Below are positions 9,581 to 22,000 of a stretch of DNA of 64,000 bases, piece after piece (within the stretch, counting starts at the first letter, position 1; every line of letters starts with the position of its first letter). Made by a program: the position numbers and the translations under genes. A model generated the notes under the pieces. The model made no database searches and was not told the origin of the DNA. It worked only from the letters and a program-made list of their open reading frames with translations. The stretch is from Metallosphaera hakonensis JCM 8857 = DSM 7519 (GTDB lineage Archaea; Thermoproteota; Thermoprotei_A; Sulfolobales; Sulfolobaceae): NCBI RefSeq assembly GCF_003201675.2, contig NZ_CP029287.2, positions 1,910,001 to 1,974,000 on the forward strand, in the 5' to 3' direction.

Positions 9581-9581
9581 G

Positions 9582-9977
9582 TTACTTTACCCTGACTATC
9601 TTTTTCCTTCCCATGACTTCCCAGTACTCCACCTCTGCGTCCTTTCTTATCTTGCTGGCAACCTCCTCCTCGGTGGGCATGTCTATATCAAAGGTCTCGT
9701 AGGTGTCTAGATCCATTATCTGTACCTTGTTACCAACGTTAGATATAACTTGACCCACATGTTTCTCTATTATTGGTACCTCAACTGACGAGTCCACTGG
9801 AGCCATGAGAGTCTTCTTAGCTCCAGTGAAAATACTAACTGCTACAATGTTGGCCTTAGCGCTGCCGTGTTTTCCGGTCTTGGCCTTTGTGACCTCTACA
9901 ACTCTGCAGGGCTCGCCGTCTATAACTATATAGCTACCTTCTTTCATTTCACCAACTGTGGAGTAATTTATCCCCAT
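9582..9977 (-). CDS. Translation factor aIF5A
   Basis: Relieves ribosome stalling; needs hypusine modification. 131 residues: N-terminal SH3-like domain with the hypusine loop [11 protein letters not shown], where Lys36 is the expected modification site, and a C-terminal OB fold. The deoxyhypusine synthase that modifies it is encoded 3 kb away (13088-14020). ATG at 9977 gives the normal Sulfolobales length; GTG at 9992 is less likely. A minus-strand TATA-like TTTTAAGT near 10005-10013 fits leaderless initiation. First gene of the aIF5A-srp54-pus10 run. Confidence 0.96.
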   Translation of the reverse strand: MGINYSTVGEMKEGSYIVIDGEPCRVVEVTKAKTGKHGSAKANIVAVSIFTGAKKTLMAPVDSSVEVPIIEKHVGQVISNVGNKVQIMDLDTYETFDIDMPTEEEVASKIRKDAEVEYWEVMGRKKIVRVK

Positions 9978-10021
9978 TACTATCCATTTCACCTCATTTA
10001 GACCAGACTTAAAACTCTTGC

Positions 10022-10074
10022 TCTGAGCTTTGGCCCTTCATCATGGATCAGACTAGATTCTTCTTCACAGCAAA
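10022..10074 (-). ncRNA. C/D-box sRNA candidate upstream of aIF5A
   Basis: On the minus strand the order is C box GTGAAGA, about 11-nt guide, D' CTGA, 3-nt spacer, C' ATGATGA, 12-nt guide, D-like CAGA. Ends TTGC and GCAA can pair as a terminal stem. C'/D' are canonical. C has A where U is usual and D has A where U is usual; these two positions face each other in the kink-turn, so the change looks paired. A TATA-like CTTATAAG at 10095-10102 is about 26 nt from the expected start. It should guide 2'-O-methylation by fibrillarin/Nop5/L7Ae; targets were not identified. Confidence 0.5.
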
Positions 10075-10103
10075 TTTATTTTGAACTCGCTCGCCTTATA
10101 AGT

Positions 10104-10274
10104 ATGCCTTGGAAAATTAAGTGTACCGAGTGCGGTAGCGAGCTACTCCTCAATGTGAGCTTTGACATAAGCAAGCAGAAATCAATCTATCACTACTGTA
10201 GGATCTGTAAGAAGAACACTTTTAATGAGATTCTGGGATATCTTGAAACAGATGAGGAGCCCAATTCAGTTTGA
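10104..10274 (+). CDS. Small zinc-ribbon protein, 56 residues
   Basis: Reads MPWKIKCTECGSELLLNV then CRICKKNTFNEILGYLE: two CxxC pairs (7/10 and 32/35) that would bind one zinc. TATA-like AAATTTATTTT at 10071-10081 lies about 28 nt before the ATG, as in leaderless Sulfolobales genes. It points away from aIF5A and toward topoisomerase VI A. The size suits an RNA- or ribosome-associated zinc ribbon, but no specific function can be given. Confidence 0.75.
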   Translation: MPWKIKCTECGSELLLNVSFDISKQKSIYHYCRICKKNTFNEILGYLETDEEPNSV

Positions 10275-10300
10275 CCGATGAAATAACCTGTCTCGCCTGA

Positions 10301-11461
10301 TCAACCTATGAAGTCCTTGGTTTGGATCTTCTCTGGGATGTATTGAAAGGCTAAGAACTTGAGCCCCTTGCTCGCCATAGCCTCTATCTCCAGCTTCGCC
10401 TTCCTCTGCAAGAACATGTTTATCTCCTCCTCCCAGCTCTTAGTTTTGAACCAGTTATAGTTCTTGATTTCAAGGGCCCTCTTAATGTCGGTATCCTTAG
10501 CCTTAATGATGAAGCTCGATCTCTCCCTCTCACTGAGGTAGGCCTTCTTCTTGGGGGTTCCAAATATGTCTCCCATGGAGACCCCCAGAAACTTAGCATC
10601 TGGGGTAGCGAGCCTCTCACTTTCATAGGACAGGGAGATGGATCCTATCCTGAAGACGCTGTAAATGTACCATCCATAGGGATCTGCGTCAGTGAGAATG
10701 TATACGGGTAATTTCAATTCCTCATTAAGCCTTCTGAGGAACCTTCTCGTAGCCCTATCGGGTTGACCTGCGCTGGTTATTAAAATACACTTATACTTCC
10801 TCCAGAAACCAGCTCTATGCAATTGCTGGAACACTGCGTCCTTCTCAACAACTAACACGAAGTCAGCGTTAACTTCCACGAAGTCTATTAGATCGGGAGT
10901 GGGTTCAATGGAATACGCCCCATGACCCATTTTGCTTAGGTCAATTATGTCGTTGCCACTTCTGAGCCTCATGTCACCTACTACTTTCCCCTTCTCCTTG
11001 CTGAGGATGAGCATCTCTTCCCTGAGGAGGGAGGTGAAAACCTCGATGTCTATTATTACGCTATCTGACTCCTTTTGTTCATCCCACGTGTTCTCCTCGT
11101 GGGTTTTCCCCTTTGGATCTCTGAGTACAATTGAATGTTTTCCCCGGTAGTAGAGGTCACGTATGGTTGGATATTCGTCGCTCACTAGGGCGTCGTAGAT
11201 TATGCTACCCATAAGGACGGTCTGCATGAACCTCCTCGCCTCATTCATGTCCAAGAAGCTTCTCTTCATCTTCTCCTCCCCCAGAAGGAGAAGCTTCCTC
11301 TTTTCGTCATACACGGTGTTAGCCAAGGTTCTCTTTGGTATTTCCATAACCAAGGGCTCGCCTTTCTCCAGTTGATCTAGGAGAGTGAGGAATCTCTTCT
11401 TCAGGGTCTCCGCTGCTTTGCTTCTGGCCTCCTTGTCAACCTTGGATACGAACTCGCTCAT
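10301..11461 (-). CDS. top6A: DNA topoisomerase VI subunit A
   Basis: Cleaving subunit of the type IIB topoisomerase and homologue of Spo11. 386 residues: a winged-helix CAP domain with TIRDLYYRGKH (near 120), which holds the catalytic tyrosine, and a Toprim domain with the acidic residues of VVEKDAVFQ and LTDADPYGWYIYSVF (DPxG near 260). The start overlaps the stop of top6B by 4 bases, giving translational coupling and matched amounts of the A2B2 complex. Confidence 0.97.
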   Translation of the reverse strand: MSEFVSKVDKEARSKAAETLKKRFLTLLDQLEKGEPLVMEIPKRTLANTVYDEKRKLLLLGEEKMKRSFLDMNEARRFMQTVLMGSIIYDALVSDEYPTIRDLYYRGKHSIVLRDPKGKTHEENTWDEQKESDSVIIDIEVFTSLLREEMLILSKEKGKVVGDMRLRSGNDIIDLSKMGHGAYSIEPTPDLIDFVEVNADFVLVVEKDAVFQQLHRAGFWRKYKCILITSAGQPDRATRRFLRRLNEELKLPVYILTDADPYGWYIYSVFRIGSISLSYESERLATPDAKFLGVSMGDIFGTPKKKAYLSERERSSFIIKAKDTDIKRALEIKNYNWFKTKSWEEEINMFLQRKAKLEIEAMASKGLKFLAFQYIPEKIQTKDFIG

Positions 11462-13053
11462 AACGTCTCAACCCTATATGACTTAAATATTTCCAAGTCC
11501 TTGTCTTTAATATTAAGTTTAGTTACAACTAGGTCAATCATCTTATTTTGAATCTCCTCTTGGACCTTCTGGGCTAAATCCTTCTTCCCGTCTGTTACGA
11601 AAATGGAAAGAGATCTAGCCAACTCCGGGATATACTTAAGGTAGGTCAAGAGCCTCTTCCTTGCCTCCTCCTCTTTCCTCTTCTCGGTCATAAAGGTCTT
11701 CAGTGAACGGGATGCCTCCATTATTCCATTTCTGATCTCCTTCTCTATCTCCTCGACATCGGCTATGCTCTCCTTTCCTGCGCTCTTATAGGGAACCTTG
11801 GTACTGCACAGGTGAACCGTGACCACAAGGGGAGGTTGCTCCTCTTCTATTCCGTACCTCTTCCAGTCTATCTCCTCCACCACTTTCCAGACCACATCTG
11901 ATTTCTCGTCATAGATTAGTGGTATTTTGTTGGCGTATCTAAGGACGGTGGGCTCCTCGGCCGGAGGAATGTCGCCCCCGTAGGCTAAGCCCACCTCGAC
12001 TATAAATGGGTGACCCTGATACGCTTTAGGCCTCCTGGTCACTGCCCCGACATATTCAGGATTAAAGGTCTGTTTGAGACCCAACTCTATTAAGTCGGCC
12101 CCGATCGTAGATAGAGCCTCAGGTGAAGGTGGCCTGAAATCTGGAAAGTTCTTCATGGCATCAACGAGCTTGGAAAGCTGGTCGTCGGTGAGTCTCTGGA
12201 CCTTCTTCTCTGGGTCGAGGCCAGCCATTTCGATAACGCTGAGGGCTGTCTTTTCACCAACACTCTGGAACTCCTTGACCAAGAACTCCTTTACTGTCGT
12301 GTCCTCTTTCTGTCTCGATATCATGTTCTTTAGAAGCTCGATGTCAACCCCGTATGGATGAGGCTTGACTTCCTTGGGGGGAGCAGGCATCTTCGTGGTC
12401 AATCTCGGGTAAAAGGTCACGTTTTCTTCGGGATCTTTGAAGTAGAACTCAGCATAGGGTGTAATGATATAGGTCCTCTTTATATACTCGTACACCCTGC
12501 TCTTCGCCCTTATCCAGTCTCCTAAGATGTACATCGAGACTGAGGTGCCGTGATAGTTAGTCTCGTTATTGACTGAACCTCTTTCATAAATAATTGGTTC
12601 GTTCTTAGTTACGTCTATCTTTAATTTAAATGTATAAATCCTCTTGGAGTTAACCGGGGCAGTGGTGATCTCAATTGGTTTGTCCTGGTACATCTGACTG
12701 TAGAGAACTGCGGCTTTGACTCCAAGTCCATACATTCCTCTCGTCTGCCTGAGAACGTATTTTGAGCTATAGAGAACTCTTCCAAAGGCGTCTGGAACCA
12801 CGTGGGGAGGTATACCTATCCCGTTGTCCTCTACTGTGACCCTATAGATCTCCTTCTCTTGACTGGTTCTTTCAATTATAATCTTTACGGATGGGAGGAT
12901 CTGGTGGACGTCAGTAGCGTCCAAGGCATTCTCTACAAGCTCCCTAAGGGCCTGATACATTGCCCTTGCGGGGTTAGAGAACCCCGCTAGTTCTGGGTTC
13001 CTCTTAAAGAACTCCGCTGGCGAGATACTAGTAAATTTCTCTTTAGTTGACAC
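11458..13053 (-). CDS. top6B: DNA topoisomerase VI subunit B
   Basis: ATPase subunit of topoisomerase VI. 531 residues with a GHKL fold: RELVENALDATD (near 38) binds Mg-ATP, VEDNGIGIPP is motif II and GMYGLGVKAAVLYSQM the ATP lid; a helix-two-turn-helix and transducer domain follow, the latter with the switch lysine expected in the KIP region (ANKIPLIYD). Starts with GTG at 13053. Lies 34 bases behind deoxyhypusine synthase. Confidence 0.97.
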   Translation of the reverse strand: MSTKEKFTSISPAEFFKRNPELAGFSNPARAMYQALRELVENALDATDVHQILPSVKIIIERTSQEKEIYRVTVEDNGIGIPPHVVPDAFGRVLYSSKYVLRQTRGMYGLGVKAAVLYSQMYQDKPIEITTAPVNSKRIYTFKLKIDVTKNEPIIYERGSVNNETNYHGTSVSMYILGDWIRAKSRVYEYIKRTYIITPYAEFYFKDPEENVTFYPRLTTKMPAPPKEVKPHPYGVDIELLKNMISRQKEDTTVKEFLVKEFQSVGEKTALSVIEMAGLDPEKKVQRLTDDQLSKLVDAMKNFPDFRPPSPEALSTIGADLIELGLKQTFNPEYVGAVTRRPKAYQGHPFIVEVGLAYGGDIPPAEEPTVLRYANKIPLIYDEKSDVVWKVVEEIDWKRYGIEEEQPPLVVTVHLCSTKVPYKSAGKESIADVEEIEKEIRNGIMEASRSLKTFMTEKRKEEEARKRLLTYLKYIPELARSLSIFVTDGKKDLAQKVQEEIQNKMIDLVVTKLNIKDKDLEIFKSYRVETL

Positions 13054-13087
13054 TTAAATCACCATGATAGACATATTATTATGTGAT

Positions 13088-15459
<2,372 letters not shown>

Positions 15460-15511
15460 GGAAGATTCCAATCATGTCAATCCTTTTTAACTATTAAAAG
15501 TGTTCTTCTCC

Positions 15512-15563
15512 TGTTGATGATTGTGGCGGACCCTGAACTGTGATGAACAAATCTACGCTGATC
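15512..15563 (+). ncRNA. C/D-box sRNA, near-canonical
   Basis: C box TTGATGA (15514-15520), guide of 12 nt, D' CTGA (15533-15536), spacer ACT, C' GTGATGA (15540-15546), guide of 11 nt (ACAAATCTACG), D CTGA (15558-15561). Box order, guide lengths and the 3-nt D'-C' spacer are exactly those of archaeal dual-guide C/D sRNAs. A TATA-like TTTTTAAC at 15484-15491 is correctly placed. The residues to be methylated would pair with G15528 and C15553 (fifth base before each D box). Target RNAs not identified. It lies in the gap between rtcB and the small zinc gene. Confidence 0.85.
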
Positions 15564-15801
15564 AAATCTTCTTCTCCGCCTTCTTCTTTAAGTTATCTAA
15601 CTTCTCCTCATGCTTCGTGTAGACTTCACGTAGAGGAGAAGAAACGCAGTCCTCAGGAACGGAGAGAAGAAGCTCCCTCAAGAACGAGTATGCGCATGCC
15701 TTGCTGTGAAACTCCAGTTTCCTTCCAGCCAAATTCATTATAATACCTTGGCCTTCAGGAAAAGGTCTTCCGCACGTTATACACTCATGCTTTTCTGACA
15801 T
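15562..15801 (-). CDS. Small zinc-binding protein, TRASH-like
   Basis: 79 residues. CITCGRPFPEG (7-17) followed by FHSKACAYSFLRELLLS gives a C-x2-C-x(n)-H/C pattern like TRASH/MYM-type zinc or metal-sensing fingers; the C-terminal third is a Lys/Glu-rich helix. ATG at 15801 is chosen; the longer frame to 15903 would run over the neighbouring helicase promoter. It diverges from the Lhr helicase gene. The role is unknown. Confidence 0.7.
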   Translation of the reverse strand: MSEKHECITCGRPFPEGQGIIMNLAGRKLEFHSKACAYSFLRELLLSVPEDCVSSPLREVYTKHEEKLDNLKKKAEKKI

Positions 15802-15880
15802 ATTAATGAGGGCAGATTTTATATTTTTAAAAATAACTGTAGTTGGCACTGTTCCGCCACAGTATATCATGGTGAAATAG

Positions 15881-18673
15881 ATGAGTGATGGACTCAACAG
15901 CAAGATATTGAATCTAATGAGGGAAAGAAACTGGACAAAGATGACCAGGATTCAGGAAATCGCTATAAAACCGATACTCAATGGGCATAACACATTGATA
16001 ATTGCCCCCACTGGATTTGGTAAAACCGAGGCAGCCATTCTCCCCATACTAAGCTTAATGTCCGATAGCGACCAGAAACCTGTTTCAATAATTTACATTA
16101 CCCCCCTTAAGGCACTAATCAATGACTTAACCATAAGGATAGATCGGTGGGCCTCCAAGCTCGGATATCTTGTCAACAGAAAGCACGGAGAAGTTCCGCA
16201 GAAGGAGAAGAACATGAGATTGAAGAAGGCCCCACACATATTGGTCACCACCCCAGAAGGATTAGAAATTGATATGGATTGGGCATCAAAATTCAGAGAA
16301 AATTACAAGAACGTGAACTGGGTGGTAATAGATGAGATACATGAGTTGATAGGCTCAAAGAGAGGGGCTCAACTCTTTGTTCTCCTTGAAAGGTTGAAGG
16401 ACTTCTCGGGAAGAGATTTTCAGAGGATTGGCCTGTCGGCTACCATAAGCAATCAAGAGCTGGTAGCCTCTACACTCTTTGGCTCTTCAAAGAGACCTAG
16501 ATCCATAGTGAAGGCCGACGTGGGTAAGGAGTTCAAGCTTAGAATAAAGAAAATTTCTAGCACAGGGGATCTCTGGTACGAGTCAGCTAAGGCGATTAGG
16601 GAATCCCTTGAACCGCCCACACTGGTCTTTACAAACTCCAGGTTCTTAACCGAGAGGTTACACGAGGAGCTGGAGAAGCTGGGAGAAAGGGGAATATACG
16701 TACATCATTCGTCGATTTCTAGGGACTCAAAGAATCACGCTGAGGAGAACCTGAGATCGGGCAAGGCAGGAGCAGTCCTGTGTACCAAGACTTTAGAACT
16801 GGGAATTGACGTCGGAAAAGTAAAGAAAATCATAATGTACAGACCCCCTCCGTCTGTTGCCTCCTTCCTCCAGAGGTTAGGGCGAAGTGGTCACTGTGTT
16901 GGTGGAGTACCCTACGGAGAGATCATCTGTGTCCAAAGCTTTGACTGTCTTGAGGCGCTGGCAATATATTCCCTCTCTAAAAGGGGGAAATTGGAACCCC
17001 CAAGACAGATAAGGCCGTTGGATGTGGTAGCCAGGGAAATCCTTGGAATGTTGCTTCAGTACTCCTCTGTGAGCGTGGAGAGACTGTTCTCTGTGATAAC
17101 GTCTTCATATATTTACAAGGATCTTTCTAAGGAGGATTTCCTGGAACTCATCTCCTATCTCCAAAGGAACAACTTAGTTGTGAGGGATGGTGAAGAGCTC
17201 AAGCTCGGGAAGGCCTTCTTTAAGATATGGACGTTTAATAAGAACAACAACTTCGCGTGGGCCCGTAACTTCTCGGAGTTTTTCTCGCTCATAAGTAACG
17301 ATGAGACGTTTATTCTGAGGAGCGGGGAAAGGATAATTGGGGACATAGATGCCATATACGTTTACAAGCACATTAGACCAGGTGACTTGATAAGGATAAG
17401 TGGGAAACTATGGAAGGTCATTAGAATACATAACGGAATAATGAGTATAGATCTCTCGCCTGCAGAGCGAGGCGAGGGAGAGATCCCCATATGGAAAGGA
17501 GAGGGAGTACCCAAGTCTGCACTTATACCAAAGGAAATTGAAGTAACACTAAGGGATGGCAAAGCCCTTGAGAGTGAAGTTCTGGATGAAACTGCAAAGT
17601 CTGAGCTGAGCAATCTTATGAGCAAATATGGTGATAGGGTACCTCTCCCCTCCTCTCGCGTAATATATGTGACCATGACGGATAAGGAAATAGTTTATTC
17701 CACATTGATAGATGAGAAAATAGCTAACACGATAGCCCACATGTTAATGTATCTGGCTAGTTCCAAATACACTCTCAATGTTTACACTAGAGCCTCAATC
17801 TACGGTTTTTCTGTTAGCGTTACTGAGAGGGATCTCCTAAGGGAGCTACTCTCCATGAAAGAAGAGAAGATAAAGAGAATTCTTCTGAGATCTATTCTGA
17901 GATCGCCTCTCTTCATCTCTGTAGAGAAGGAGATTCAGGCAAGCTTCGGTAAGATAGGTAAGATAGACCCAAAGCAGGATAGGTACGTAGTCAAAGAAAG
18001 TCTCAGACAGACAGTGAGAAGGTATTTCAATATCAAGGGGACCATGAAGATCATAAGGAAGATAAGGAACGGAGATATCAAGATAGTGAGGCTAGATAAC
18101 CTAACTCCTTTAAGCGAAGCTGTTCTTTCTCACGCGCCCCTTAAGCCTTGGATCTCGGGGATAAACGTCTTGATCTACGATTCATTAAAGGGTGGAGCTT
18201 ACACGGCCCAAGAAATATCGGAGATGCTATCGATCCCACCTAAGAGCCTAGAGATCAAACTGAAGCAGATGAGGAAAATTGGTTCCAAATACAGGGTTAC
18301 CAGTTTCGTTGACGTTGATAGCAAGGAGATAAGGTGGTGTACAGTTAACGAGTTGAAGGAGCTAGTGAACTCCGACGACTTCTATACTTCATTTGCTCCT
18401 CTCAATATGAATGAGACGTTCATTGCAGAAATGAAACCGGTTGAAGGAACTGGAAGTACAGAAGTGATATTTAAACCTTGTCAAATAGTGGAGAATCCTG
18501 AGGAGTTCGCCAAGAGGATACCAATGGAGGAAATAGGAGAACTGAAGGTGATCGATCCTGTGGATCCTGTAATTTGTAATATGTCACCCAGGTACTATTT
18601 CGTGAGAAGAGACATAGTCCCCTATCTTCTTTTAAATGCCACCGCATATATACAGAACTTAAAGTACACATGA
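15881..18673 (+). CDS. Lhr-type DNA/RNA helicase
   Basis: Superfamily 2 ATP-dependent helicase, implicated in DNA repair in archaea. 930 residues: Q-motif region WTKMTRIQEIAIKPIL, Walker A APTGFGKTE (near 43), DEIH box (near 152), SAT motif LSATISN, and second RecA domain with GIDVGKVKKIIMYRPPPSVASFLQRLGRSGH (motifs V and VI), then the winged-helix and long C-terminal domains of the Lhr core. The full length argues for an intact gene. A C/D sRNA candidate follows right after its stop. Confidence 0.93.
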   Translation: MSDGLNSKILNLMRERNWTKMTRIQEIAIKPILNGHNTLIIAPTGFGKTEAAILPILSLMSDSDQKPVSIIYITPLKALINDLTIRIDRWASKLGYLVNRKHGEVPQKEKNMRLKKAPHILVTTPEGLEIDMDWASKFRENYKNVNWVVIDEIHELIGSKRGAQLFVLLERLKDFSGRDFQRIGLSATISNQELVASTLFGSSKRPRSIVKADVGKEFKLRIKKISSTGDLWYESAKAIRESLEPPTLVFTNSRFLTERLHEELEKLGERGIYVHHSSISRDSKNHAEENLRSGKAGAVLCTKTLELGIDVGKVKKIIMYRPPPSVASFLQRLGRSGHCVGGVPYGEIICVQSFDCLEALAIYSLSKRGKLEPPRQIRPLDVVAREILGMLLQYSSVSVERLFSVITSSYIYKDLSKEDFLELISYLQRNNLVVRDGEELKLGKAFFKIWTFNKNNNFAWARNFSEFFSLISNDETFILRSGERIIGDIDAIYVYKHIRPGDLIRISGKLWKVIRIHNGIMSIDLSPAERGEGEIPIWKGEGVPKSALIPKEIEVTLRDGKALESEVLDETAKSELSNLMSKYGDRVPLPSSRVIYVTMTDKEIVYSTLIDEKIANTIAHMLMYLASSKYTLNVYTRASIYGFSVSVTERDLLRELLSMKEEKIKRILLRSILRSPLFISVEKEIQASFGKIGKIDPKQDRYVVKESLRQTVRRYFNIKGTMKIIRKIRNGDIKIVRLDNLTPLSEAVLSHAPLKPWISGINVLIYDSLKGGAYTAQEISEMLSIPPKSLEIKLKQMRKIGSKYRVTSFVDVDSKEIRWCTVNELKELVNSDDFYTSFAPLNMNETFIAEMKPVEGTGSTEVIFKPCQIVENPEEFAKRIPMEEIGELKVIDPVDPVICNMSPRYYFVRRDIVPYLLLNATAYIQNLKYT

Positions 18674-18682
18674 AGGATGAAG

Positions 18683-18733
18683 GATGATGATAGCCCTAAA
18701 TATGAATAGATGATACTGGCCCGTGTTACTGAT
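18683..18733 (+). ncRNA. C/D-box sRNA candidate behind the Lhr helicase
   Basis: C box GATGATGA (18683-18690), guide about 11 nt (TAGCCCTAAAT), D'-like ATGA, 3-nt spacer, C' GATGATA (18708-18714), guide about 13 nt (CTGGCCCGTGTTA ends before D), D box CTGA (18729-18732). Flanking GAAGGA and TCCTTC could form a terminal stem. The D' box is one base off consensus. It begins 10 bases after the helicase stop codon, so it may be cut from that mRNA. Targets not identified. Confidence 0.6.
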
Positions 18734-18815
18734 CTTAATCCTTCCTCATAGGACAGCTAAATGGACAAATCAATAGATTTATTTCTTAACTGCCGTTGAT
18801 GAGTGTAGTGAAAGT

Positions 18816-19079
18816 ATGGAAGTTTCGCAGTTCGTTATAAGTAGAAACAAAACTATAGAGGATCAGGTATTGGACATAATATCTTCCTTCAACCATGGAG
18901 TAAAGGACGTTGAATTGAAAGGGTATGGGAGAGAGATGGACAGGGCAGCAGATGTCTACAATATCCTTAAGGAGAAGTTAGGAGACGGAGTTGCCTTAGT
19001 TGAGGTAAACATTGGCAGTGAGTTCAAGGATAAACGTAGGGTTTCATATCTCTTGTTCAGACTTAGGAAGAACTTCTAA
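18816..19079 (+). CDS. Alba-family chromatin protein, second paralog
   Basis: 87 residues with the Alba fold: IEDQVLDIISSFNHGVKDVELKGYGREMDRAADVYNILKEKL matches helix 1, strand 2 and helix 2 of Alba, and DKRRVSYLLFRLRK the last strands. The N-terminal basic GKKPVMNYV of Alba-1 is replaced by SRNKTIEDQV, so the acetylated lysine is absent; this resembles Alba2 (Sso10b2), which forms heterodimers with Alba1. Its 3' end overlaps the 3' end of reverse gyrase by 36 bases in convergent orientation. Confidence 0.85.
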   Translation: MEVSQFVISRNKTIEDQVLDIISSFNHGVKDVELKGYGREMDRAADVYNILKEKLGDGVALVEVNIGSEFKDKRRVSYLLFRLRKNF

Positions 19080-22000
19080 CCGTTGTAAATTATTTAGAAC
19101 AGTAACTAGTATGGATGTCGGTTCCAGTTTTCCCAAGGATATCAGGTCCATCTTTGCCAACAGGTTGGCAGTCACTTCCTCTGAGACTAGGTCTGGAAAC
19201 TGTGACAGGAAATTGTATGCATTTATGCCCTTCTTGGTTGCCACCAGTACAGCCCTTTTCTTGCTCTCAACAACATACCCATGCCTTAGAAGAGATTGAA
19301 TAGTCTTTGCGTAGGTACTCGGTCTACCAATTTTCTTCTCCCTCATCTCCTTTATGACGTCTGCATAGGTCAGCATTTTAGCGTCCGATCCCCTCGTTAC
19401 TGTTACTTCAGCGCTGACTTTTCCTACGGGGACTTCGAATAACCTATATTTATAGACTGAGGAGAATCCTTCCTTCATGTCAACCAGAAGCTCAGCATTC
19501 CACACTTTCTCCCCCATCCTCATGGTGAACTTCCTGATAACTCCTATAGACTCTTTCATTTGACTCGCTACGAACCTTCTGAATATCATGTCATATATAG
19601 CGAAATGAGCCCAGGAGAACTTCACAGTCAACATCATGGGATTCTCGCCAATCTCTTTCTTCAGAGAATCCAGGTCCAGTGGCCTAGTTGGCCTTATTGC
19701 CTCATGTGTTCCCTCGGAACCCCAGCTCCTTGGCTGATAGTAATTGGTTAGACCTTTTCCTTCCAGGTACTCCTTGGCAACTTCCATTCCCTTTCCAGAT
19801 ACGTGATGGCTATCGGTTCTATGATATGTTATTAATCCGCTCTCGAATAGATCTTGTGCGATCCTCATTACTCTCTCTGCTGGTATCTTAAACCACTTGT
19901 AAGCCTCAATGAGGAGATCGTCAGTGGAAAAGGGAGGCAGGGGTTGCATCGCTGTATCTCTCTCTTCCAGCAATTCTACTTCAACTAAGTTGTCCGTTAT
20001 GTTAGGCTTCTCCTTGTGGTACTCCCTATACACGTAATTCCCTATTTTAACGTAAAGGATCCATCCCATCTTCTCCTTGTACTCCAAAGTCTTCTTTACT
20101 ATCCAGCCCAGGACTGGGGCTTGTACCCTACCCGCACCCTGATTTTTGTCCCCAAACCTTAACTTGAGTAACTTACTCAACTCGAATCCAATCCACCTGT
20201 CTTCAACTCTCCTAACAACTTGGCTGTGGACGGTGTTCATATCCAAGTTTGAAATAGATCTTAAGGCTTGCAATATGCCGCTTCTGGTCACCTCATGATA
20301 TTTTATTCTGGCTATCTTTGGGTTATAGGGTGCAAGGTTCACAGCAACATCAAAGGCTATCTTTTCGCCCTCTGTATCTGGATCAGTTGCTATGAACACT
20401 TCGTCCACCTCCAGGGCTAATTTTCTCATGGCATTAATCACGGAAAGAGACGATGTGATTAAGTTGGATCCACAGTAAGGACATACCTCGACCTCTTTGC
20501 TAACAGCCCTCTTACAACTTACACATCTATAAATGTGCGAGTAATAGGGGCTAATCTTATCTCCCTCAACTTCAACTCCAAAATATCCCTTCTCGTCTAA
20601 GGTTATGTCGGTCATATGACCTCTAGTGGCCACAACGTCAAGGATGTAAACTGTGTTATCATCAACAACTACCGTTTCATACACTTGAACTCCCCCAATA
20701 TTCCTACGAGCTGGGAACCCGAACAGTCTTGAGATAGTCTTGGCCTTGGTTGGTGACTCCACAACCATTAACGCAGTCTTTACTTCTATTTTATTTCCCC
20801 CCTCCCGTCTAGTCCTCTCTATTTCGTTCTTGACTTCATCAAGATTCACCGCCTCAAAACTGACGGGGGAGAAACCTGGGATCAAGAAGTTCATCTTCCT
20901 TTTGAACAGCTCGAATATCACTGGATCGTCAACTAAGACAACGCTCAGACCCTTGGTTAACCCTCCGTTCAAAAGTCTACTGCTCCTACCAGATCCCTGA
21001 AGATATGTAATTATATCTGGATACTCAATGAATACGTCTTTTCCCTTCCTCGATAGGAGGAAGGTCTCGCCCTTGATTGTGCCATCTATTTTTCTAAGCG
21101 ACTCCTGAACCTGAGTGACCAGATCCTTCATCTTCTCTAGGAGATCGCCCAACTTTCCCTGCAAGGGTTGGCCAGTAATCATCGCTATCTTTATGGCCTG
21201 AGCCTCGGCTGGGGAGAGACCCAGAATCTCGTCTTCCGGAACCTTCATTCCTAAAAGCCTAGAAACCTTGAGTAGGGTAAACGGGTTCTTTACTGCATCC
21301 TCTGCCCTAGCCCTGGATTTCGGAACTCCATAAAACAGGACATATCTTAGCCTCTTGGGTTCATCTATCCCTCTAACTGCCACCCCATAATAGGATGCCG
21401 ATCCCACGAGTATATCTGTATTCCCAGCCGAGAAGTCCTGTAGGAATTTCCTCCCGCTTGTGGCAAGTTCTACCCTGAGGTTGAGCGATTGTAATTCCTC
21501 CCTTATTTGCTTCATCTTCTCCTTGCCATATTCTCTGGATACGAGAATCAGTCCCCCTGCTCCTAGTCTTTGAACGATTTCTACTAAGCTAGAAGTCGTG
21601 AACGAGTCTACAATATTCCTTGCGTAAGTTTGGGCAGTGGATATGTCGAAACCTGATATGTATCTCAATGCCTTCTGCTTGACTCCCTTTGGTCTTAAAG
21701 TCGCACTTGCCACGACCAATTGGGCAATTATCCCAGAGAAACTTTGTATTTTTCTCTCAAGAGACGCTATCTTCTCCAGTATATCATCCTTCTCCTCCTT
21801 GAGGTAAAGAAGCCTTCTAAGCCTTACAAGCCTCATTGCGTCCTCGTATACTTCCTTGGGAATCCCCATAATCTCCACTAATTTATCGGTGGTCTTCCCG
21901 CTCTTTATTATGGCATCAGCATCGTCGACTGCTATGAAATTGGGTCTATAATTCTGCATCAAGTGATAGTTCTTGTTGACGTAACTTACTGTTAAAACAG

